Shown in pieces: positions 50,131-59,280 of a DNA stretch of 64,000 nucleotides. Origin of the DNA: Calothrix sp. PCC 7507 (lineage in GTDB: Bacteria > Cyanobacteriota > Cyanobacteriia > Cyanobacteriales > Nostocaceae); contig NC_019682.1 in the NCBI RefSeq assembly GCF_000316575.1, forward strand, positions 558,001 through 622,000, written 5' to 3'. Below the pieces are notes generated by a model that saw nothing but the letters and a program-made list of their open reading frames with translations, ran no database searches and had not been told where the DNA came from. Position 1 is the first letter of the stretch, and every line of letters starts with the position of its first letter. The translations under genes and the position numbers were made by a program.

Positions 50131-51804
50131 TTAGAAATTGTAACCAACTCCTAAAGTTAAACCGACACTAGTTTCATCAAAAAAGGCTGCATTCACAGCA
50201 CCTGTAGCTGTAAATCGAGAACCTAAAGGAACGTCCACACCACCAGTTAACAACAAAGCCAGATCCGTTTCATTTGTAGTATCAATAGCTACGCCAGCAC
50301 CGACAAAAGGAGCGATGGGGAACCTACGTCCAGCAGCTTCAGCAGAGGTTTGTGGGGCAAAATCCAAAGTTACTGGTACTAGAATTAAGGTATTATCCCC
50401 AAAAATTGCCGAGGGGCGCACCGATATATTACGTGTCAGTCCGATTTTACTGATCACCGAGAAGTTTCCTACACTCAAAGCATTAGTACCAAGTAGACCA
50501 ATGTTACCACCTACCCCTATATAGCTAGGGCCACCCAAGGTAGTTCTACCTGGTGTAACCTCACCAGTAGTGTTTCCTGGATTAGTTCCCCCTGGTGATA
50601 GCTGACCAATCACATTAGGTGGTATCAGGACTTGGTTAATTGCATGAATTACGCCATTACTAGCTTGGACATTCGCCTGGATAACTGTGGCATCATTGAC
50701 TGAAATTTGATTACCAGCTTGATCAACCTTAATATTTACGGGTGTGTCCTCAATCGTTTTTATTTGCCCATTTGTCAGTTGACTAGCAGTTAGTTGACCA
50801 GGAAGCACATGATATCTCAAAATTTTGATCAATATCTCTCTATTTTCTGGTTGCTCTAACTTTTGCAGAGTCCCTGCAGGTAAAGCAGCAAATGCTTGAT
50901 CAGTGGGAGCAAAAACTGTATAAGGGCCTGCTTGTTGTAAAGTATCTGTTAAACCTGCTGTCTTTAATAAAGAAGTCAGAGTTGTAAAAGAATTACTAGA
51001 TGCAGCTAAGGAAACAATATCAGTTCCAGTGGGAGTAGTGCCAGCTGTTCTCCCCACAATATAATTTGTAGCTGCAACATTGCTAGCTAGGGGTTGTAAC
51101 TGTCCCTGTTTCACTAAAGCTTGATATAAAATTGCTGCTGCTTCCGCACGAGTTAGCGGTGTCAGCGGATTGAGTTGTTGAACATTGGGATAGTTGACAA
51201 CAATATTAGCTTGTGTTGCCGCAGCGACATTATTAACGGCGTAGCTGGGGATAGCTGAAGCATCTGTGTAGTAAGTACTGAGAACATTAGATGCAGCATC
51301 GCTAGTAGTCAAACGCAAGCCACTTGTTAAAGCTACGATCGCCTCTACTTTAGGAATTTGTTGATTTGGTCGAAACACATTCCCAGGGTATCCAGATAGA
51401 AACCCAGTTTCATAAGCTTTCTGAATTGCAGCAGCCGCCCAGTAGTTAGCCGGAACGTCACTAAAGCCACCCGCACTTAATTGTCGAACCGGGTTTTGGT
51501 TAAAAGCTTTTTGAATTAATACTGCAAATTCAGCGCGAGTCACAGGCTGATTCGGCCTAAAAGTTCCATCAGGAAAGCCAGTGACTACACTTCTGCTAGC
51601 TAAGGCTTGAATAAATGGACTCGCCCAATAATCTGAACTTACATCAGACAAAGTGGCTGTAGAAGTCGGCACTTGGGCGATACTGGGAACAGTGTTTTGA
51701 GATGAAGCTGGCGCAGAAATGAAAACTGCAGTAATTGTCGTTGCTGCAATTCCCAGTGCTAGCAAAGTACTTCTAACTGATGATCGACGAAACGAACTAC
51801 CCAT
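50131..51804 (-). CDS. SLH-fasciclin (FAS1) outer-membrane protein
   Basis: 557 residues. Signal peptide (1-~36). Three S-layer-homology modules follow: LSDVSSDYWASPFIQALASR, FSDVPANYWAAAAIQKAYETG and a weaker third, covering ~50-235, which in cyanobacteria anchor to peptidoglycan. Residues ~260-395 are a fasciclin domain (FTTLTSLLKTAGLTDTL, YTVFAPTDQAFAALP, VIHAINQVLIP). After a Gly/Thr/Asn linker (SPGGTNPGNTTGE) the last ~130 residues alternate in beta strands and end GVGYNF, an outer-membrane barrel ending in Phe. GAGGAG precedes the ATG. Likely an envelope-spanning adhesion or wall-tethering protein. Confidence 0.87.
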   Translation of the reverse strand: MGSSFRRSSVRSTLLALGIAATTITAVFISAPASSQNTVPSIAQVPTSTATLSDVSSDYWASPFIQALASRSVVTGFPDGTFRPNQPVTRAEFAVLIQKAFNQNPVRQLSAGGFSDVPANYWAAAAIQKAYETGFLSGYPGNVFRPNQQIPKVEAIVALTSGLRLTTSDAASNVLSTYYTDASAIPSYAVNNVAAATQANIVVNYPNVQQLNPLTPLTRAEAAAILYQALVKQGQLQPLASNVAATNYIVGRTAGTTPTGTDIVSLAASSNSFTTLTSLLKTAGLTDTLQQAGPYTVFAPTDQAFAALPAGTLQKLEQPENREILIKILRYHVLPGQLTASQLTNGQIKTIEDTPVNIKVDQAGNQISVNDATVIQANVQASNGVIHAINQVLIPPNVIGQLSPGGTNPGNTTGEVTPGRTTLGGPSYIGVGGNIGLLGTNALSVGNFSVISKIGLTRNISVRPSAIFGDNTLILVPVTLDFAPQTSAEAAGRRFPIAPFVGAGVAIDTTNETDLALLLTGGVDVPLGSRFTATGAVNAAFFDETSVGLTLGVGYNF

Positions 51805-52592
51805 AAAAATATACTCCTCAAAAAGTAAAACTATTTCTCAGATTCATCGATTGAATTTTGGAAAACCCTGTATGCCTAATTGATTAGACATAACTATTTA
51901 GCTAACTTGCGTATTTCTTGACCTCCGTCATGAAGATTGGGCATTTCTCAGCCTACTCACAGTTCTGAGAAAGGCTAAACACATTAAGATTAAGCAGCAT
52001 GAGTTTAGTATTAATAACAGAAAATTTGTCATTACCACACAGATACTATTCTCTACCCCTTGCATTAATCCAACAACTAGCTAAAGGCTGGAATTCTCAG
52101 AAAATTTCTCAGTCTTTAGATAGTTGTCTCCGATAATAAATTGCCATTTTCCAGCCTGGAATTAGGTGATATCTGGTGACAAGCCCCTAGGCGTTTATCA
52201 CTGGTAGATTTAGTGAATGATTGATTTTTGATGTGTGATTAAAAAACATGAAATAGATTTTATTTACACCATTCAGAAAATCTTTTTATAAAAAATATTA
52301 GTTGTAATTGATAAATAACAAAATTTATCCAGATATTTGGCTATAAAATACTTGTAATAAAAGCACTATTAAGTATTGGCGATCGCTACTCTTATAAATG
52401 CTGAGATACTGAGTAGCCAATCATCACAAATCGCTCTCTATCTCCACTTTTTGCCTATCTTTTCTAGATTCACAAGCTATTTATAAAGTGATGATAAAGT
52501 TTTTGTAAAACCTATGATAAATGCTTGGACAAATCAAGGCAGTTATACTTACAATTCATAGCGCAATCTAATAAAAGTTCATCGGTAACAAT
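51805..52592. promoter_or_regulatory. 788-bp divergent intergenic region with repeated TTTCTCAG
   Basis: The SLH-FAS1 and PhyH-like genes diverge from here. TTTCTCAG occurs at 51834-51841, 51944-51951 and 52105-52112, as ATTCTCAG at 52093-52100, and inverted (CTGAGAAA) at 51965-51972, the last pairing with the copy at 51944. The motif may be an operator for the SLH-FAS1 gene. The rest is very AT-rich with no ORF. Confidence 0.4.
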
Positions 52593-53474
52593 ATGAGTAC
52601 CATAATTAAAAAAGTACAGAATCAATTTCTGAGAAATATTTATAACATGCCATTTTGGCAACATCAGGCTGAACTTGAATATCAGACAGCAGTGGCACAA
52701 CATATTCCAAATTTACCTGTACTTTCGACTACTGATATGAATTTAGTCGAGACAATCAAAAATGAAGGAGTTGCAATTACTTCATTGGCAGATTTAGAAA
52801 TTGCATCCACTCCTGATATGTTCCAGTCAGCAAAAAACCTGATGCCTAAAATCCCACCGAGTATTACTGGCAATAAAAACGAATTTGTCGTTCACGCCAG
52901 TTCACAGCAAATAATGGAGCATCCAGAGATTTTTTTATGGGGTATAGAACCACGTTTAATCAATATAGTGGAGACTTATCTTGGATTACCAGTAGCCTAT
53001 CATGGAGCGTATTTCCGTAGAGATATCGCTAATCAAGTCGAGCGCAAATCAAGGCTGTGGCATATAGATAAAGAAGATAGAAAAGTACTGAAAATTTTTA
53101 TCTATTTACATGACATGACTGAAGACACTGGACCTTTTCAATATATTTCACAGTCTGTGACTACAACAGTTGCTGATACTCTTAAATATAATCATGGCTA
53201 TATCCAAGACGCCACAATGCAGAAGTTTATATCACCTCCACACTGTCAATCTTGTCTTGGTTCTGCTGGCACTGTGGTTTTTGCTGCCACCGGCAGTATT
53301 TTTCATAGAGGAAAGCCACCTGTAGCCAGAGATAGATTTACTATCTTTTTTGACTACACTTCGACAAGACAAAAGCTATCATCTTATCGCACATTATCTC
53401 TACCAGAGGATGATTTAATTTTGATATCACAGAATCTTGCGGAACAGCAAAGAAAGTGTTTATTTTGGCAATAA
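52593..53474 (+). CDS. Phytanoyl-CoA dioxygenase-like Fe(II)/2OG oxygenase
   Basis: 293 residues, soluble. The first metal pair appears as RLWHIDKEDRKVLKIFIYLHDMTEDTGPFQYI (His-x-Asp) near residue 150, and the distal His with co-substrate Arg as GSIFHRGKPPVARDRFTIFFDY near residue 235; together these fit the PhyH fold. Earlier residues (NMPFWQHQAELEYQ, VVHASSQQIMEHPEIFLWG) set it apart from typical PhyH proteins. It may hydroxylate a small molecule or modify a macromolecule; unassigned. Monocistronic. The next gene is convergent. Confidence 0.72.
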   Translation: MSTIIKKVQNQFLRNIYNMPFWQHQAELEYQTAVAQHIPNLPVLSTTDMNLVETIKNEGVAITSLADLEIASTPDMFQSAKNLMPKIPPSITGNKNEFVVHASSQQIMEHPEIFLWGIEPRLINIVETYLGLPVAYHGAYFRRDIANQVERKSRLWHIDKEDRKVLKIFIYLHDMTEDTGPFQYISQSVTTTVADTLKYNHGYIQDATMQKFISPPHCQSCLGSAGTVVFAATGSIFHRGKPPVARDRFTIFFDYTSTRQKLSSYRTLSLPEDDLILISQNLAEQQRKCLFWQ

Positions 53475-53610
53475 CTTATTATCCTAATATCAACTCAGCT
53501 ACTAATTTGTATGTCAAGGGTCAAGAGTCAAGGGTCAAGAGTTATTAATTATTTTTCCCCCATCTCTCTCATCCCTTTCGTCAAGATGGGAAAATTAAAC
53601 GCCTCATAGC

Positions 53611-56600
53611 TTAATTCAGTCCTAACTGTTGCTTTAAGACTGCTGGGAGATTAATTGCTTTATCCAATCCTTGGACATCTTGCCAGTTTGTATCTTCGTC
53701 CCAGTGTATAGCTTTGAAGAATTCATCTCCGAGATTGGCATCGCTGAGGTTAGCACGACTGAGGTTAGCGCGGCTGAGGTTATCACCACTCAGGTTGGCA
53801 CTACTAAGGTTAGCATCACTGAGGTTGGCGCGTTTGAGGTTAGCACGGCTGAGGTTAGCACGGTTGAGGTTAGCGTCGCTGAGGTCCGCGCCACTCAAAT
53901 CTGCACCACTGAGGTCTGCACCGCTAAGGTTGGCGCGGCTGAGGTCTGCACGGCTGAAGTTCGCACCACTGAGGTTGGCGCGATTCAGATTAGCGCGGCT
54001 GAGGTAAACGCCATTGAGGTTGGCGCGGCTAAGGTTTGCAGTGCTGAGGTCTGCACCACTCAGATTAGCGCCACTGAGGTTAGCGCGACTGAAATTAGTA
54101 CCGCTTAAATTAGCACGGCTAAGATTAGCGACACTGAGGTTAGCGCCACTGAGATTAGCACGGCTAAAGTTACCACCACTCAGGTCTGCATCACTGAGGT
54201 TAGCGTGGCTGAGATTAGCAAGGCTGAGGTCTGCATCGCTAAGATTAGCGCCACTCAAGTCTGCACCGCCCAGAAACTGACCAACTACACTATTAAAATT
54301 CCCCCGCTGAATGCAGTTACTATAATTAATAATCCGCAGTAATTGGTCTGTCCAAGACAATGCACCTGTGGGTTGACCAGATGGATAGAAAGTTATTTGT
54401 TGTGAGAATGCAACTTTTTCTTGAGCATAACGGTGCAATTCCAAAAGCAAAATCATCACATTCAACCCAGCATAAATATCAACCTGACGTTGACCAAACC
54501 GGATTTCATGCCTTTGTAATTGCTGTGCTTTGATTTGGGGCAAATTTATCGTAAATGAATCGATAAATTCTCCATTGCACCAGCGAATATAAAAATCTTG
54601 CAATCGTTGAAATAGTTGCAAAGGTCTAAATGCATGACTTTCTTTGAGCAACTCCATGAGATATCCCACAATTTCTGGCGTTAATCCTCCATAACCAAGC
54701 AGATCATAAATTTGCTCATCCATCTGCTGAGTTGCTAAATTAAACTCTCTACCTCTACTGCCTGGTTGTGTCCAGTCTTCGATATTTTCTATGAGTTTAA
54801 CAGCACATAAAAATTCGCTAAAACTTTTGTGGGTAAATTCTACTGAACCTTCTTTGCTATTAGCAGATTGCTTGAGATAAAAAGTGGCTAATACTTGTCT
54901 CAGGGGATGGTCATCTTGGCTATTTCTCGCTTTCTCAATTAAAGCCTGAGCGCTTTTATGATCCTTCAAGCGTTCTTCAATCATTGCAACTGGAGCAACT
55001 TGTCCACCAGACTGAATTACACATAAACCAGCTTGTTTGAGGATTTGTTGTAAATCATCAGTCTCCAGTTCTGCTATTTGATGATTGAGAGATGCTGGAC
55101 GTTGTTTTGTCAGCACCCAATCTAATGACTTTTGATAAATCTGAATTTTTGCTTTAGTAGTTTGGGCATCATTAAACATATCTATATTTATTTCGCCATC
55201 CCGATGCATTGCTGCTAATAAATACAGCAATAGAGGTTCTTGTGATAATTGCCGCACTCGTTCTGGACAGTGTTTATTTTGCAAAAACTGCTGAAATTCT
55301 GTAGTTTTATCTGCACCAACTAAATTTGACCACTTATGAAACCACTGCTGTTGAACTTCATTATCCATCAGCTGAATTTCCACACGGTCTAAATTTCCTG
55401 GCATGAGGCGTTCAATACCTTGCAACGCCAAAGTCCTGCCAGTAATTAAAATTTGATGACCTTTTTCTGAAGTCTGCTGACACAGTTCTTGAAATGCTGC
55501 TACTTGCCTGAGAAAATCTTTTAAACTTTCACTAGTTTTAGATTCTAATAGTAATTCATCAAAGCCATCAAGCAAGAATAAAAATCGGGTATTTTTATCA
55601 ATCAACCAACCGCGATCGCTTGTAGCAAAACTCCTGTCTACTGCGGCTTTCAGAGTATCTTCAAAGTTATTTTCAAATATTTTAATATCACGCAAGCGAA
55701 TCAAAATTGGTGTCCATACTGGATGTAAATTGCGGTTTACCCAAGCAGCAAACATCCGACAAAAAACGCTTTTACCTTTGCCTGGGCCAGCTTGGATAAA
55801 CATCACTTGGCGCTGTTTATGAGGAATTTCGTCATTTAAAATTTTTTCTGCCCAAGTTTTTAAGTCAAAGGCTTCCCATTTTTCATAACCATCAGCATCT
55901 ACTTCTCTAGCTTTTAGTGGTACATAAATATCTGTAAAACAAAATTGTTCATCAAAAACTTTTTCCCTCGGTTGTTGAGCAATATATTCTTGCAGATATT
56001 TATCGATGCTGTGAAACTTTTCCTCTTCTTGTCGCCAGTTACCAAAAGCTGGTCGAGGCAGATTTTTGAGGATATCCCTGGAATCTATGCGGGCGGGAAT
56101 GATGTAGCGATAAGTATTCCAAGCTATGCGCTGTGTTAAGCGATTAATGGAACTTTGGTGAAATCTGGTAGATTGCAGCCGTACTGATAATACTTGGTTA
56201 AATGCTGCTGCTAATTTCGATTCATGGAAACAAAGAAGAACATCGATAAAATCTTGATAGTCTAATTCCAACTCACCGAGTTTTTGCAGTTGTTTTTTGA
56301 CTGCTTCAGCAACATTGTGATTAGCATCCCAATTAACATTTGCATATAAAGATAAAATTTCCTTGACACTTTCTAAATAAGCTGCTTGACTAACTATAAA
56401 GACAAAATCTTCTAAAGCTAAGTCTTGCTCCTGGATTTCGCTAGCTAGTTTCAATAAAGCAGTGCCAGTTGGCACAAATGGCAACCCTGTACTAACCACT
56501 TGGGCGATCGGTAAGCACAATACATCTAATAATGAAGATGAATTTTGTAACAGGGGTTTTAAGGCTTCTATGCTGGCACCTTGTTCTTTCAAGGTTACGG

Positions 56601-56706
56601 CCGCTACTAAAACTGCCTTACCTGGCTTGATTGTTGTGTTCAAACTCTCTTCCACAGAGAATAATTCCTGAAACTGATTCCAGATTTGCGATAGACGCTT
56701 TTTCAT
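53611..56706 (-). CDS. NACHT (STAND) NTPase with C-terminal pentapeptide repeats
   Basis: 1031 residues from ATG 56706 (MKKRLSQIWNQFQELF). N-terminal helical domain (~1-220, unassigned), NACHT NTPase with Walker A GPGKGKS at ~307-313 and Walker B RFLFLLDGFDELLL at ~374-387, then ILITGRT and winged-helix-like segments. A linker domain follows (EQIYDLLGYGGLTPEIVGYLM, FRPLQLFQRLQDFYIRWCNGEF, RQVDIYAGLNVMILLLELHRYAQ). Then come 36 tandem pentapeptides (A(N/D)LSx) forming a right-handed beta-helix, and a short conserved tail. STAND proteins switch on by oligomerising after sensing a ligand; many are antiphage or signalling. The sensor here is probably the beta-helix. TTG 56724 is a less likely start. 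Confidence 0.9.
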   Translation of the reverse strand: MKKRLSQIWNQFQELFSVEESLNTTIKPGKAVLVAAVTLKEQGASIEALKPLLQNSSSLLDVLCLPIAQVVSTGLPFVPTGTALLKLASEIQEQDLALEDFVFIVSQAAYLESVKEILSLYANVNWDANHNVAEAVKKQLQKLGELELDYQDFIDVLLCFHESKLAAAFNQVLSVRLQSTRFHQSSINRLTQRIAWNTYRYIIPARIDSRDILKNLPRPAFGNWRQEEEKFHSIDKYLQEYIAQQPREKVFDEQFCFTDIYVPLKAREVDADGYEKWEAFDLKTWAEKILNDEIPHKQRQVMFIQAGPGKGKSVFCRMFAAWVNRNLHPVWTPILIRLRDIKIFENNFEDTLKAAVDRSFATSDRGWLIDKNTRFLFLLDGFDELLLESKTSESLKDFLRQVAAFQELCQQTSEKGHQILITGRTLALQGIERLMPGNLDRVEIQLMDNEVQQQWFHKWSNLVGADKTTEFQQFLQNKHCPERVRQLSQEPLLLYLLAAMHRDGEINIDMFNDAQTTKAKIQIYQKSLDWVLTKQRPASLNHQIAELETDDLQQILKQAGLCVIQSGGQVAPVAMIEERLKDHKSAQALIEKARNSQDDHPLRQVLATFYLKQSANSKEGSVEFTHKSFSEFLCAVKLIENIEDWTQPGSRGREFNLATQQMDEQIYDLLGYGGLTPEIVGYLMELLKESHAFRPLQLFQRLQDFYIRWCNGEFIDSFTINLPQIKAQQLQRHEIRFGQRQVDIYAGLNVMILLLELHRYAQEKVAFSQQITFYPSGQPTGALSWTDQLLRIINYSNCIQRGNFNSVVGQFLGGADLSGANLSDADLSLANLSHANLSDADLSGGNFSRANLSGANLSVANLSRANLSGTNFSRANLSGANLSGADLSTANLSRANLNGVYLSRANLNRANLSGANFSRADLSRANLSGADLSGADLSGADLSDANLNRANLSRANLKRANLSDANLSSANLSGDNLSRANLSRANLSDANLGDEFFKAIHWDEDTNWQDVQGLDKAINLPAVLKQQLGLN

Positions 56707-56888
56707 GCTTTGCCGACCGTACAATTACTGACATTTTAGAGCCTACCGTAAAATAGTCCTTTTGCACGAATATTTAGCAAGCTGAAAACTCTGCTGGGTA
56801 AAGCTATTTTTTGCAGCCTTATCTGATCGTTGCATCAAAGATGATGTGAGCGATCGCACATCCCGCATGTTAAACAATCTTAACTGTG

Positions 56889-56988
56889 ATAGCGGTTATC
56901 GTCTGAGTCCAATACACTCATAAGGTCACGGCAGTACCCCTACACACGACGATATAATTTTGTATTGCATCCAACTGATAACCGCTAT
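56889..56988. repeat. 100-bp segment with 12-bp perfect terminal inverted repeats
   Basis: ATAGCGGTTATC (56889-56900) and GATAACCGCTAT (56977-56988) bound about 76 bp without an ORF, between the NACHT gene and its paralogue. Possibly another small non-autonomous element. Confidence 0.5.
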
Positions 56989-57002
56989 AACTGTTAACTG
57001 AT

Positions 57003-58772
57003 TTAACTCAACCCCAGTTGTTCTTTTAATGCTTCTGGCACATTCAATGCCGTCTCTAATCCCCGCACTCCTTCCCATTGCTGCTTCTCACCCCAAGTCA
57101 TTTCTTCTAGGTTGGCATCACTCACATCAGCACCGCCAAGAATAGCGCAGCTAAGGTTGGTATGACTGAGGTCAGCACCATTGAGCAGGGCACCGCTGAG
57201 ATTGCTACCACTGAGGTTAGCTCTGTTCAGGTTAGCATAGCTGAGGTCAGTGCCAAAGAGTATTGCATCACTAAGGTCAGCATCGCTAAGGTCGGCTTCA
57301 CTTAGCAGTACTCCACTGAGGTCGGCATCGTTGAGAATCACCCCACTGAGGTCTACACCGCTGAGGTCAGCACCCAAGAACATTGCGCCGTTGAGTCTGG
57401 CATAGTTGAGTTTTGCGCCGTTAAGTTTTGCGTAGCTGAGGTCAGCGGCGATGAGAATGGCATCACTGAGGTTAGTACTGAACAGAATTGTGTCGCTGAG
57501 GTTAGTACCGTTAAGGATAGCCTTACTCATATCAGCACCACTCAGGTCGGCGCGGCAAAGGTCAGCATGGCTCAAATTCACACCACTGAGGTTGGCATCA
57601 CTGAGGTTAGCACCAAACAGGTGAGTGTGACTGAGATCAGCACTGCTGAGATTGGCGTCCTTAAGATTAGCACTGCTGAGGTCAGCACTATTCAGGTTGG
57701 TGCTGCTAAGGTCGGCGCTGCTAAGGTCGGCGCTGCTAAGGTTGGTGCGATTGAGGTCAGTATTAGTGAGGTTAGCACCGCTAAGGTTGGCACTGCTGAG
57801 GTCAGCGTGGCTGAGGTTGGCATTGCTAAGGTTGGCACCGCTGAGGTTAGCATCACCAAGGTTTGCCCCAGAAAGGTTGGCACCGCTGAAGTTGACACCT
57901 GTGAGATTAGCATCTCCTAGGTAAGCACCGCTGAGGTTAGCACCGCTGAAATTGGCACCTGTTAAGTTAGCATCCCCTAGATAAGCACCCCTAAAGTTGC
58001 CGCCTCTCAGAAATTCCCCGACTATGCTGCTAAAATTGCCAATTTCAATAGCATCGCTGTAGTGAATAACGCGGAGTAGTTGGGATGTGAAGAAACTTTC
58101 TGTGTCTGGTTGAGAGGATGGATAGAAGTTAATCTGTGGCTGGAGTTCATTTTGCTGTTGAGCATAGCGGTGTAACTCCAAGAGTAAAATTAGTACGTTA
58201 AGACCTGTATATATATCTACTTGTCTTAGTCCCATGACAATACCTTGTGCTGCCATGTGAAGCATTTTTTTCTGAGGTAAATTATCACTAGGTGGAGCAT
58301 CCAGAAATTCGCCTTGACACCAGCGGCGATAAAAATCTTCTAAGGATTGGAATAGCTGCACTGGACGAAATTTTTTACTCTTAGTCAGCAAGTCCATTAC
58401 TTGAGCAACGATTTCAGTTGTCAGCGCACCATTGCCTAGGACATCATAAATCTCTTGATGCAGTTGGCGATGCTTCTTTGTATTTAGCCGGTGTGCATCT
58501 ACGCTGATGATAGGTTGCATCTCGCTTGTATTCAACGTCAACCCATGACTGGGTTTTGTCCATTCTTCTAAGCTTTTTTGCAGTCGTTGTGGCAATAAAG
58601 ATGCCAGCAAATGTTCTTGAGAAGTCTGAAGACTTTTATCTGGCTCGGGAATAATTTTTCTTAGAGGTAAAACTGCTTCGGCTTCTGGAGATGTTTTGTG
58701 TGACATCTCTTCTGGTCCTGTACCCCTGAAGTAATTTCTCAAAAGCTGCCAAACTTGAGATAATTGTGCCAT
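57003..58772 (-). CDS. Pentapeptide-repeat protein, NACHT-less paralogue of the downstream neighbour
   Basis: 589 residues. The start MAQLSQVWQLLRNYF resembles KKRLSQIWNQFQELF of the NACHT protein, then about 100 residues lead to the same linker domain (HQEIYDVLGNGALTTEIVAQVMDLL, FRPVQLFQSLEDFYRRWCQGEF, RQVDIYTGLNVLILLLELHRYAQQ). Nearly 60 pentapeptides follow and a tail (GLETALNVPEALKEQLGLS) like that of the neighbour (GLDKAINLPAVLKQQLGLN). The whole NTPase is absent. It may be a decoy, regulator or binding partner of the NACHT protein. The gap of ~300 nt and same strand allow co-expression. Confidence 0.88.
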   Translation of the reverse strand: MAQLSQVWQLLRNYFRGTGPEEMSHKTSPEAEAVLPLRKIIPEPDKSLQTSQEHLLASLLPQRLQKSLEEWTKPSHGLTLNTSEMQPIISVDAHRLNTKKHRQLHQEIYDVLGNGALTTEIVAQVMDLLTKSKKFRPVQLFQSLEDFYRRWCQGEFLDAPPSDNLPQKKMLHMAAQGIVMGLRQVDIYTGLNVLILLLELHRYAQQQNELQPQINFYPSSQPDTESFFTSQLLRVIHYSDAIEIGNFSSIVGEFLRGGNFRGAYLGDANLTGANFSGANLSGAYLGDANLTGVNFSGANLSGANLGDANLSGANLSNANLSHADLSSANLSGANLTNTDLNRTNLSSADLSSADLSSTNLNSADLSSANLKDANLSSADLSHTHLFGANLSDANLSGVNLSHADLCRADLSGADMSKAILNGTNLSDTILFSTNLSDAILIAADLSYAKLNGAKLNYARLNGAMFLGADLSGVDLSGVILNDADLSGVLLSEADLSDADLSDAILFGTDLSYANLNRANLSGSNLSGALLNGADLSHTNLSCAILGGADVSDANLEEMTWGEKQQWEGVRGLETALNVPEALKEQLGLS

Positions 58773-59280
58773 TTTAGTATCCGATAATACTGCTCAGTTA
58801 CTTATGCAATAGAGCTACTCTGAAAATTTTTCTTTACCTAAGTAGCTTCTCAGCGACAGAAAAGGTTTGTATAATATGTAACTTATGATTGGACAAAAAT
58901 AGGTTAGTATTCGCTAAACTATAGCAGTCTTGCACTTTATTGCTGTGTAAAAAGAAAGCGTCGGCTGGAAAAGTTTTTGATTTTTCAGTAAATTCATCAG
59001 TTTTGCCCAAATTGTTGTATTTTTTTCCCAGCAACTTTACTAGTCTGATGTAAGAATAATACGTACTGTTTGCTACAGATGCAATTGTTAGCAAAAATAC
59101 TACAGCAAAACAGTGCAATCAAGCTAAACAATGGTGATAATAATTAAACTGAAAAGTTTATTGCTGGATATCAGGCAGCTAAGAAGATTTTCCGGTTGCC
59201 TCGTTTATCTGAGCGTCAGGCAGCTTGACTTGGCAAAAATGACAAATTAATTAGTTTTTCGTTGTCAGGGGTAGATTTAG
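58773..59280. other. Intergenic region upstream of the metalloprotease
   Basis: 508 bp between divergent genes. A 94-codon minus-strand frame (58834-59118, TTG start, hydrophobic beginning) exists but has no ribosome-binding site or recognised similarity. GGCAGCT motifs at 59174 and 59219 repeat with 45-bp spacing (ATCAGGCAGCT / GTCAGGCAGCT). No promoter is assigned. Confidence 0.4.

Noticed and set aside
53671-54280. Long plus-strand ORFs across the pentapeptide region of the NACHT gene
   Set aside because: Their repeated ARLRLA or EVSTTE composition is the antisense shadow of A(N/D)LSx codons; no start signals and the minus-strand gene is certain.
57567-57924. Plus- and minus-frame ORFs in the second pentapeptide gene
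   Set aside because: Same codon-periodicity artefact as in the neighbouring gene.
58834-59118. 94-codon minus-strand ORF with hydrophobic start
   Set aside because: TTG start, no ribosome-binding site, no recognisable family; kept only as a note in the intergenic entry.
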